5,153 bases of DNA from Pseudomonadota bacterium (lineage in GTDB: Bacteria; Pseudomonadota; Alphaproteobacteria; Rhizobiales; Xanthobacteraceae): contig JAEYVN010000505.1 of the NCBI GenBank assembly GCA_023431725.1, positions 1-5,153 of the forward strand, written 5' to 3'. The notes below the pieces were generated by a model. That model was not told where the DNA came from, did not search any database, and was given only the letters and a program-made list of their open reading frames with translations. Both the position numbers and the translations under genes were made by a program. Shown here in pieces: positions 1 through 5,153 of the stretch; positions within the stretch are counted from its first letter, which is position 1, and each line of letters begins with the position of its first letter.

Positions 1-372
1 GTCCTGCCCGAACAGACGCCCGAAGAAGTCGATGTTCTCGAACACCGAGAGCGTCGGATAGAGATTCTTGCCGAGCCCCTGTGGCATGTAGGCGATGCGC
101 GGATAGGTGGACAGTCGATGGGCGTTGTCGGCGATGTCACCGCCCAGCACTTCGATACGACCCTGCTGAACGACGCGTGCGCCGGCAATCAACGACAACA
201 GTGTCGACTTGCCGACGCCGTCAGGGCCGATCAATCCGACCATGCGGCCGGTTGGCAGATCGAGCGTGATGTCATCCAGCGCACGCGTGTTGCCATAAGT
301 ATGCATGACCGCATCGAGTCGGACGACGGGTTCACGACCGGTCGACACGTCTGCATTCGCGCGCATGGTCAT
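1..372 (-). CDS. rbbA: RbbA/YhiH-like ABC transporter ATP-binding protein, N-terminal 124 residues (runs off left edge)
   Basis: This is the N-terminal nucleotide-binding domain of an ABC-2 type exporter subunit. Seen: A-loop Tyr26 (HTYG), Walker [10 protein letters not shown] at residues 49-57 with Lys55, and a Q-loop region at 95-123 reading [20 protein letters not shown] then FFGRLFGQ. That Q-loop wording and the GPDGVGKS Walker A are characteristic of E. coli RbbA (YhiH). RbbA is a large protein with two ATPase domains fused to an ABC-2 permease; it was described as a ribosome-associated ATPase but probably works in export. Signature motif, Walker B and permease lie beyond the edge, so the fused architecture cannot be confirmed. 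The start at 372 is chosen because its ATG overlaps the TGA of the upstream membrane-fusion gene (ATGA, 4 bp), typical of translational coupling; an in-frame ATG at 366 is the alternative. The partner is the preceding HlyD-like protein. Confidence 0.85.
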   Translation of the reverse strand, partial: MTMRANADVSTGREPVVRLDAVMHTYGNTRALDDITLDLPTGRMVGLIGPDGVGKSTLLSLIAGARVVQQGRIEVLGGDIADNAHRLSTYPRIAYMPQGLGKNLYPTLSVFENIDFFGRLFGQD

Positions 373-1460
373 TGTAACGGCGTCTTGTTGACCGCCGCCG
401 GCCATTCGACCTTGGGATCGAGCTTCACATAGGCGACGCCGGGCAGGCCGGTTTTCACATGCATCCGGTACTTCTGCAGCAATTCCGGTGAAATGTGCGC
501 TTTCACGCGGAACATCAGCTTCTGCCGTTCTTCTTCGGTTTCGACGGTTTTTGGCGTGAACTGGGCAACGTCGGAGACGAAGGTCGCCTTCGCAGGAATG
601 ACGTATTGCGGAGCCGCATCCAGAACGATCCGGGCATCGGAGCCGATGCCGATCTTTCCGGCCTGTGCCGTCGGCAGGAAGAACGTCATGAACACATCGC
701 CGAGATCGACCAAATTGAGCACGCGCCCGCCGGCCGACAGAACTTCACCCGGCTGGGCGACGCGATACTGGACGCGTCCGTCGCGGGGCGAGGTGAGGGT
801 GCTGTCAACGATATCGGCGTTGATGCTTTCGATGTTCGCGCGCGCGGCATCGACAGCGGACTCTGCGTCGACCACGGCCGCCTTGGCCGCGCTGATCGCC
901 GCGACCGAAGCGGCGACCTGCGCCCTGGCGGATTCCAGGTTGGCCCTTGCGCCGTCGGCCGCAGCCCGGTCGTCATCGAACACCTGTTGCGAGGTTGATT
1001 TGGACTTGATCAGTTCTTCGGAGCGCGCGAGCTTGCGTTGCGCGTTATCAAATTGCGCCTCGCGCTGAGCCACCACAGCCTCCGCCGATCGGAGTTCCGC
1101 CTCACGCTGAGTCACGAGGCTTTTGGCGGTTTCGACGCTGATCTTCGCGCGCTCCAGTTGGGCTTCGGCTTGGCGCTTCTGCGCCATGAGCTGATCCGTA
1201 TCCATGATGGCGAGGACCTGTCCGGCCTTAACAAAATCTCCCTCGTTAACCAGTATCTCCTTCACGCGTCCGGCGCGCTTGCTGGCCACGTCGATTTCGA
1301 CGGCCTCGATCCGGCCGTTTCCGCGCGCGATGCCCTCCGGAAGGCTGTCCGAGTTCAACGCTTTCCAGACGTAGTAGCCGCCCACCGCGACGACCGCAGC
1401 GAGGATGCCGACAATCCAGCGCTTCGATTTTTCCGACAATTTCATTTTCTTCATCGGCAT
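369..1460 (-). CDS. yhiI: HlyD/YhiI-family periplasmic membrane-fusion protein
   Basis: This 363-residue adaptor would link an inner-membrane ABC exporter to the outer membrane. Seen: a basic N-terminus ([14 protein letters not shown]) followed by one membrane segment at about residues 15-34, so an N-in anchor and not a cleaved signal. A lipoyl/biotinyl half-motif lies at about 47-88 ([18 protein letters not shown], then [17 protein letters not shown]). A long Ala/Glu/Arg-rich coiled-coil hairpin spans about 91-215. The second lipoyl half follows at about 219-251 ([20 protein letters not shown]), then a beta-barrel domain to the end. The stretch [19 protein letters not shown] (301-319) is typical of the YhiI/HlyD_D23 group that travels with RbbA. 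The start at 1460 is supported by TGAGG at 1468-1472, seven bases upstream; ATGs at residues 3 and 6 are less well spaced. The stop overlaps the ATPase start, so the two genes form an operon. The exported substrate is unknown. Confidence 0.92.
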   Translation of the reverse strand: MPMKKMKLSEKSKRWIVGILAAVVAVGGYYVWKALNSDSLPEGIARGNGRIEAVEIDVASKRAGRVKEILVNEGDFVKAGQVLAIMDTDQLMAQKRQAEAQLERAKISVETAKSLVTQREAELRSAEAVVAQREAQFDNAQRKLARSEELIKSKSTSQQVFDDDRAAADGARANLESARAQVAASVAAISAAKAAVVDAESAVDAARANIESINADIVDSTLTSPRDGRVQYRVAQPGEVLSAGGRVLNLVDLGDVFMTFFLPTAQAGKIGIGSDARIVLDAAPQYVIPAKATFVSDVAQFTPKTVETEEERQKLMFRVKAHISPELLQKYRMHVKTGLPGVAYVKLDPKVEWPAAVNKTPLQ

Positions 1461-1474
1461 CGGCGAACCTCATT

Positions 1475-1489
1475 GCCACGCAGCGTGGC
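1475..1489 (-). promoter_or_regulatory. Perfect 6-bp hairpin upstream of the yhiI ribosome binding site
   Basis: GCCACG (1475-1480) and CGTGGC (1484-1489) form a perfect inverted repeat around a three-base loop. In the yhiI transcript the stem ends two bases before the TGAGG ribosome binding site (1468-1472). It has no U-tract and so is not a terminator. A stem so close to the ribosome binding site could influence initiation or protect the 5' end, but this is inference from position alone; a chance hairpin in GC-rich DNA is possible. Confidence 0.4.
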
Positions 1490-1604
1490 GACACGGCCAA
1501 GCTTGCAAATGCACGCGCTGGCGATCTGGCTAATGCAGACGTCGAACCTGCACCCCAGCTGCTACTTCATGCAAAATTTGTGCGCCAACAGACATCGATG
1601 CGGC

Positions 1605-1618
1605 TCAACTTCCGTTGA
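1605..1618. repeat. 14-bp palindrome TCAAC-N4-GTTGA
   Basis: TCAACTTCCGTTGA is a perfect 5-4-5 inverted repeat. Its size and spacer equal those of an FNR box, but the half-sites face the other way (TCAA...TTGA). Its centre lies 65 bp from the centre of the box at 1670-1683, about six helical turns. It could bind another dimeric regulator or be chance; no known regulator is assigned. Confidence 0.35.
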
Positions 1619-1669
1619 TGATTGAAGGCTCGCATTTGTCCTGGCGCACGAATCTATCCCGCCCTCCGA

Positions 1670-1683
1670 TTGATTTGAGTCAA
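1670..1683. promoter_or_regulatory. FNR/FixK-type box (TTGA-N6-TCAA)
   Basis: TTGATTTGAGTCAA matches perfectly the TTGA-N6-TCAA core recognised by the CRP/FNR family members FNR, FnrN and FixK, and differs from the E. coli FNR consensus TTGAT-N4-ATCAA at one base (G for A, which FixK-type sites allow). The box is about 206 bp from the phaC ATG and about 216 bp from the yhiI ATG, so it could serve either side. In alphaproteobacteria such boxes mark genes induced under low oxygen, which fits an acetate kinase/PHA module. Against: no good -10 hexamer sits at the distance expected for a -41.5 activator site in either direction, so the regulated promoter is not identified. Confidence 0.6.
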
Positions 1684-1882
1684 CACTCGTTGACCGGTTG
1701 CGGGTCCAACTCGTTCCAACAATCTCGCCGGTCCCCGATCGATATGAGGACAGGCCGACTTGGGGAACTTCGCAGATTATAGCGTCAGGCGTGGCTGCTC
1801 GACATTGTGATCCATCCACTGTCGAGGAAGCAGGCTTCGCGTGGCACATTGAGAGACGACGAGCGGGGAACGGAGACCGCTG

Positions 1883-3724
1883 ATGAAGGTGAAAACCGTA
1901 CTGGTGCCTGTTCAGAACAATGCGTCGATGCCGTCGGTGCCCCGACGGGAGATCGCCGGCGCGGCACCGAAGCCGCCGTCAGAACCGTCGCAGCCGGTGA
2001 GCGCCGAGGTATACCGTTCCATCGACCGGATGCGGGAGGCATTGAACGCTCAGGTGACCGGCGGGATTTCGCCGGCGGCGCTGGCGCTCGCTTATTTCGA
2101 CTGGTCAATCCATCTGGCGGTCGCGCCGGGCAAGCGGCTGGAACTCGCCGATAAGGCCGCACGCAAGGTAGCCCGCTTTTTCGGCTACCTCGGGGAAGCG
2201 CGTAACAATTCAGATTGCTGTCCCTGTATCGAACCGCTCCCGGGCGACAATCGCTTCACGTCCGAGCGATGGAAGGCGATGCCTTATTGCGCCTGGGCGC
2301 AGGCATTCCTGCTCACCCAGCAATGGTGGCACAACGTCACCAACAGGGTGCCCGGCGTGGCACCGCATCATGAGGAGGTGGTGTCCTTCATCACTCGCCA
2401 GATCCTCGATGTGTTCTCGCCATCCAATAATCCTTTCACCAATCCCGACGTGATAAAAAAGGCCGCCGAGACTGGCGGGGCGAATTTCGTCCGCGGTTAC
2501 CAGAACTGGCTGGAGGATGTCAGCCGCGTTGTCGGCAAACGTGCGCCGGTGGGAACAGAAAAATTCGCTGTCGGCAAAGAGGTTGCGGTTACGCCGGGGA
2601 AGGTCATCTACCGCAATCATCTGATCGAGCTGATCCAGTATTCCCCCGCAACGAAAACCGTCATTGCGGAACCGGTGCTGATCGTGCCTGCCTGGATCAT
2701 GAAATACTACATACTCGATCTGTCGCCGCACAATTCGCTGATCCGCTACCTGGTCGAAAAGGGCTATACGGTTTTCTGCATTTCCTGGCGCAATCCGACC
2801 GAGGAAGACCGCGATCTCGGGATGGACGATTACCGCGAGCAGGGCGTGATGGCCGCTCTGGACGCCATCGGCGACATCGTTGCAGGACGCAACGTCCACG
2901 CGACCGGTTACTGTCTCGGCGGCACGTTGCTGTCTGTCGCCGCGGCGACGATGGCGCGCGCCAAGGATGATCGTTTGGCGACGATCACGTTGCTGGCGAC
3001 GCAAACCGACTTTGCCGAGCCGGGAGAACTGGAGCTGTTCATCGATTACAGCCAGATGCATTATCTGGACAGCATGATGTGGAATCGCGGCTATCTGTCC
3101 GCAGACCAGATGGCTGGCGCGTTTTCGCTGTTGCGCTCCAACGATTTGATCTGGTCTCGCTTAGTCCACGACTATCTGATGGGCGAGCGCACGCCGATGA
3201 TCGATCTCATGGCGTGGAATGCCGATTCGACGCGAATGCCCTACCGGATGCACTCGGAATACCTGCGGCATTTCTATCTGGAGAATGCGCTCGCAAACGG
3301 AGCGCTGATCGTCGATGGCCATCCCGCGGCACTCCAGAACATCCGCGTGCCGATGTTTGTGGTGGGGACCGAGCGTGATCACGTCGCGCCCTGGAGGTCG
3401 GTCTACAAGATCCATTACCTGGCAGACACGGACTTGACCTTCCTGCTCGCCAGCGGCGGCCACAATGCAGGCATCGTGAGCGAACCGGACCATCCCCGTC
3501 GGCGCTATCGTGTCGCCCACAAGCGCGAGGTCGATCCTTGTATTGGTCCGGATGAATGGGCGGAAACGGCGGAGAAGAAGGTCGGGTCGTGGTGGATCGA
3601 GTGGGAGGGCTGGCTCGGCGAGTATTCCTCTACGACCCGCGTGCCGCCGCCCGGTATGGGTGCGCCGGACAAGGGCTTTGCGCCGGTGGTGGATGCGCCC
3701 GGCACCTATGTCTTGCAGCGATAA
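1883..3724 (+). CDS. phaC: Poly(3-hydroxyalkanoate) synthase (PHA/PHB polymerase, class I-like)
   Basis: This enzyme polymerises 3-hydroxyacyl-CoA, usually (R)-3-hydroxybutyryl-CoA, into storage polyester at the granule surface, releasing CoA. The 613-residue length fits a class I synthase. Seen: a Pro-rich, probably disordered N-terminus (about 1-40); a PhaC N-terminal domain (about 60-260) with the motif FLLTQQWWHN (142-151); and an alpha/beta hydrolase core. The lipase-like box GYCLGG places the nucleophile at Cys344. Asp499 (GTERDHVAPW) and His527 (SGGHNAGI) complete the triad, with the same 28-residue Asp-to-His spacing as Cupriavidus necator PhaC (480 and 508). All three are intact, so it should be active. 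An unusual CCPC cluster lies at 112-115. The start at 1883 has GGAG at 1872-1875, seven bases upstream. It lies 97 bp before ackA on the same strand, probably one operon. No phaA, phaB or phasin gene is adjacent. Substrate chain length cannot be read from the sequence. Confidence 0.96.
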   Translation: MKVKTVLVPVQNNASMPSVPRREIAGAAPKPPSEPSQPVSAEVYRSIDRMREALNAQVTGGISPAALALAYFDWSIHLAVAPGKRLELADKAARKVARFFGYLGEARNNSDCCPCIEPLPGDNRFTSERWKAMPYCAWAQAFLLTQQWWHNVTNRVPGVAPHHEEVVSFITRQILDVFSPSNNPFTNPDVIKKAAETGGANFVRGYQNWLEDVSRVVGKRAPVGTEKFAVGKEVAVTPGKVIYRNHLIELIQYSPATKTVIAEPVLIVPAWIMKYYILDLSPHNSLIRYLVEKGYTVFCISWRNPTEEDRDLGMDDYREQGVMAALDAIGDIVAGRNVHATGYCLGGTLLSVAAATMARAKDDRLATITLLATQTDFAEPGELELFIDYSQMHYLDSMMWNRGYLSADQMAGAFSLLRSNDLIWSRLVHDYLMGERTPMIDLMAWNADSTRMPYRMHSEYLRHFYLENALANGALIVDGHPAALQNIRVPMFVVGTERDHVAPWRSVYKIHYLADTDLTFLLASGGHNAGIVSEPDHPRRRYRVAHKREVDPCIGPDEWAETAEKKVGSWWIEWEGWLGEYSSTTRVPPPGMGAPDKGFAPVVDAPGTYVLQR

Positions 3725-3738
3725 TTCAAGATGGTCGA

Positions 3739-3825
3739 GTGCTGAATGACTTGCTCAGGAACGAGACGATCGACGAGTTGCAGATCGGCGACAGCGCGTC
3801 GATAAAGGAGCTTGCCACATCATGA
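3739..3825 (+). pseudogene. Probable remnant of the MaoC-type N-terminus of a bifunctional enoyl-CoA hydratase/phosphate acetyltransferase gene
   Basis: Between phaC and ackA one frame encodes 28 residues, from a GTG at 3739 to a TGA that overlaps the ackA ATG (ATGA). The segment RNETIDELQIGDSASI (from 3757) closely follows the opening of MaoC-like domains fused to phosphotransacetylase, roughly NxTFDExxxGDxASxxRxLT. This family commonly sits directly upstream of ackA in alphaproteobacteria and makes the acetyl phosphate that AckA uses. Here the similarity stops after about 20 residues and the frame ends four codons later, so hydratase and transferase domains are absent. I infer a large, possibly in-frame, deletion that kept the gene's first codons and its stop/start junction with ackA. 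There is no good ribosome binding site before GTG 3739 or TTG 3751. Alternatives: a short coupling leader peptide, or chance resemblance of a short string. Confidence 0.5.
3804..3810 (+). promoter_or_regulatory. Strong ribosome binding site for ackA
   Basis: AAAGGAG lies 11 bases before the ackA ATG at 3822 and fixes that start. It lies inside the small remnant frame ending at 3825, so ackA can be initiated independently of it. Confidence 0.8.
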
Positions 3826-5003
3826 GCGGCGATCTGCTCGTCACCTTCAATGCCGGCTCATCGACCGTCAAAATAGGTCTGTTCGCGATCGAGACGAATG
3901 GGGCCCGCCGGCTGGCAAGCGCGGCAATTGACTTCCGTCAGACCCCATTGAGTTTGCAAGTCACCGCGGGTCAGGAGACGTCGCAATTCAATCTCGAATC
4001 GGCGTCGTCCGACGAACTGGACGAAGTGCTCGCGGAGACCTTCGCGTTGATCTCGACGCATGTCGATCTAACGGGCGTGGCGGCCATCGGCCATCGCGTG
4101 GTGCACGGCGGTGACCTGTTTGATGGACCGGTTGCAATCGATGACGAGGTCATTCGCAAGATCGATGCTCTCACCGTTCTGGCGCCCCTGCATCAGCCGC
4201 AGAGCCTGCGCCTGATCCGGGCGATCCGGAAGCTGCGACCGGAGATCGTGCAGACGGCGTCATTCGACACGGCGTTTCATCGCACCTATCCGGATGTGGT
4301 ACGGCGCTTTGCAATTCCACGCGCGTTGCATGACGCGGGCATCAAGCGCTACGGCTTTCATGGGCTGTCCTACAAGTTCATCGCCGGTGAGCTGGCGCGC
4401 CGGGCTCCGGCGCTCGGGGGCGGCAAGGTCGTGACCGCGCATCTCGGCAGTGGCGCGAGCCTGTGTGCGATGGACGGCGGTCTCAGCTGCGACAGCAGCA
4501 TGAGCTTTTCGACGCTGGACGGCATACCCATGGCCACGCGCTGCGGCGCGCTCGATCCCGGCGTCCTGCTACACCTTCTGGGCTCGAAGCGCTGCTCGCT
4601 GTCGGAGCTCGAGGATATCCTCTACCACCAGTCCGGCCTGCTCGGCATGTCGGGCATCAGCGCCGACAGCCGCGCGCTGCTCGAAAGCGACAGGGCGGAA
4701 GCACGCGAAGCGATCGATGTATTCACCTTCCGCATTGCCGGTGAAATTGGGCGTCTCGCGGTGACGCTCGGCGGGCTCGACGCAATCGTCTTCACGGCGG
4801 GAATAGGCGAGCATCAGCCGCAGATCCGCGCTGCCGTCTGCGAGCGGCTGGCCTGGACAGGGCTGGCACTCGATCCAGAGGCCAACAACGCCAATGCCGG
4901 GACGATCAGTGAGGCTGGGAGCAGGGTTTCGGTTTTGGTCATTCCGACCGACGAGGAGCAGGTCCTTGCCGACGAGGCGATTGAGGTCTTGCAGCGGAGC
5001 TGA
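3822..5003 (+). CDS. ackA: Acetate kinase
   Basis: AckA transfers phosphate between acetyl phosphate and ADP, giving acetate and ATP, in the cytoplasm; the reaction is reversible. At 393 residues it is full length for the ASKHA-fold acetate/propionate kinases. Seen, with the Methanosarcina thermophila equivalents: N-terminal phosphate loop FNAGSSTVK with Asn10 and Lys17 (Asn7, Lys14); HRVVHGG with Arg92 (Arg91); FDTAFHRTYP with Asp149 (Asp148); YGFHGLSY with His180 (His180); TRCGALDPG with Arg240 (Arg241); adenosine motif TAGIGEH (325-331); and PTDEEQVLA (375-383) with the metal-binding Glu. Departures from the common consensus are HLGSGAS for HLGNGAS, APLHQP for APLHNP, MATRCG for MGTRSG, and TDEE for TNEE; none removes a known catalytic residue. 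It follows phaC by 97 bp. The usual phosphotransacetylase partner is not intact in this window, only a likely remnant just upstream. Propionate or butyrate as main substrate cannot be excluded. Confidence 0.96.
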   Translation: MSGDLLVTFNAGSSTVKIGLFAIETNGARRLASAAIDFRQTPLSLQVTAGQETSQFNLESASSDELDEVLAETFALISTHVDLTGVAAIGHRVVHGGDLFDGPVAIDDEVIRKIDALTVLAPLHQPQSLRLIRAIRKLRPEIVQTASFDTAFHRTYPDVVRRFAIPRALHDAGIKRYGFHGLSYKFIAGELARRAPALGGGKVVTAHLGSGASLCAMDGGLSCDSSMSFSTLDGIPMATRCGALDPGVLLHLLGSKRCSLSELEDILYHQSGLLGMSGISADSRALLESDRAEAREAIDVFTFRIAGEIGRLAVTLGGLDAIVFTAGIGEHQPQIRAAVCERLAWTGLALDPEANNANAGTISEAGSRVSVLVIPTDEEQVLADEAIEVLQRS

Positions 5004-5153
5004 CTGCAGCGCATAGAAAATAGCGGACCTTCTGACCGGCGTTTTTGAATGCTCTCAGCACGCAGGCTTCGGCAAACAATCCGGAAGTCCAAATCGTCCG
5101 TGACGCAGGACGCAGGCGCGTAAGAGCCGTCTGGCCGAACAGGCCGCCTAAGT
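5004..5153. other. Non-coding tail downstream of ackA
   Basis: In these 150 bases I see no supportable gene, no hairpin followed by a T-run, and no clear promoter. A T5 run at 5042-5046 lacks a preceding stem. There is a tandem GACGCAG-GACGCAG duplication at 5102-5115 and a weak GGCC-N5-GGCC stem near the right edge. Without a visible terminator, transcription may continue beyond the window; in related clusters an enoyl-ACP reductase gene (fabI) often follows ackA, but none is visible here. Confidence 0.5.

Larger units (their letters stand above)
1461..1882. promoter_or_regulatory. Divergent intergenic region between yhiI and phaC
   Basis: These 422 bases separate two divergent genes and must hold both promoters. 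I find no ORF here with a ribosome binding site and recognisable protein. Structured elements are a hairpin at 1475-1489, a TCAAC-N4-GTTGA palindrome at 1605-1618, a TTGA-N6-TCAA box at 1670-1683, and a patch of GTTG/CCAAC half-sites at 1689-1720. On the minus strand TTGACT (1678-1683) resembles a -35 hexamer, and TAGATT (1651-1656) resembles a -10, but their 21-bp gap is too long for a standard sigma-70 promoter. GATAGA (1654-1659) has an 18-bp gap but a poor match. On the plus strand no convincing -35/-10 pair was found. The start sites are therefore undetermined; untranslated leaders of over 100 bases are likely if the box lies near either promoter. Confidence 0.6.

Noticed and set aside
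1038..1625. Plus-strand open frame of 195 codons antisense to yhiI and reaching into the intergenic region
   Set aside because: It lies almost wholly opposite a clear HlyD gene, its translation has no recognisable domain, and there is no good ribosome binding site.
1689..1710. TTGACC...GGTCCAA as a second FNR box
   Set aside because: The half-sites are unequal and the spacer is wrong for the 14-bp FNR geometry; kept only as part of a repeat cluster.
1760..1783. Plus-strand promoter TTGGGG ... TATAGC before phaC
   Set aside because: The spacing is only 12 bp and both hexamers are poor; no sigma-54 GG/GC pattern fits either.
1698..1883. 61-codon frame starting with TTG whose TGA overlaps the phaC ATG (TGATG), a possible coupled leader
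   Set aside because: No ribosome binding site before the TTG and a protein-unlike translation; phaC has its own well-placed GGAG. The overlap is probably chance.
2210..3061. 283-codon minus-strand frame inside phaC
   Set aside because: Antisense shadow of a strongly conserved synthase in GC-rich DNA; the translation matches no family I recognise.
5023..5047. Rho-independent terminator after ackA, suggested by CCGGCGTTTTTG
   Set aside because: The bases before the T-run (GGACC-TTCT-GACCGG) are not complementary, so no stem forms.
5102..5115. GACGCAG tandem duplication as a repeat array or CRISPR
   Set aside because: Only two 7-bp copies with no spacer; too little to be a functional repeat.
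5049..5123. 24-codon frame MLSARRLRQT... downstream of ackA
   Set aside because: No ribosome binding site, no recognisable similarity, and a length expected by chance.

Overview
The window reads as a piece of a high-GC alphaproteobacterial genome, most likely a member of the Hyphomicrobiales (Bradyrhizobium/Rhodopseudomonas-like). That placement is an inference from base composition, protein style and a FixK/FNR-type palindrome, not from a marker gene. It holds two gene groups that diverge from one intergenic region of 422 bp.

Left arm, minus strand: a membrane-fusion (HlyD/YhiI-like) protein at 369-1460 is followed, with a 4-bp ATGA overlap, by the first 124 codons of an ABC ATPase that strongly resembles RbbA/YhiH. 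The gene runs off the left edge. Together they look like the start of a yhiI-rbbA-(yhhJ) type ABC-2 export operon. Centre, 1461-1882: no convincing gene. It contains a perfect TTGA-N6-TCAA palindrome (1670-1683), the shape bound by FNR/FixK regulators, nearly midway between the two divergent start codons. It also holds a second symmetric 14-bp palindrome and a hairpin just before the yhiI ribosome binding site.

Right arm, plus strand: a full-length poly(3-hydroxyalkanoate) synthase (1883-3724) with an intact Cys-Asp-His triad, a 97-bp gap, and a full-length acetate kinase (3822-5003). The gap is not blank. It encodes, in frame up to a stop that overlaps the ackA start, a short peptide that looks like the N-terminus of the MaoC domain of the bifunctional enoyl-CoA hydratase/phosphate acetyltransferase that commonly precedes ackA in alphaproteobacteria. 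I read it as a probable remnant of a deleted pta-type gene.

Working model (inference): phaC and ackA form a low-oxygen carbon and energy module. PhaC stores reducing power and acyl-CoA as polymer, and AckA makes ATP from acyl phosphate. An oxygen-responsive CRP/FNR-family regulator may control it, possibly together with the divergent exporter. If the phosphotransacetylase has really been lost here, the acetyl phosphate for AckA must come from elsewhere, for example another pta or a phosphoketolase. The last 150 bases show no supportable gene or terminator.
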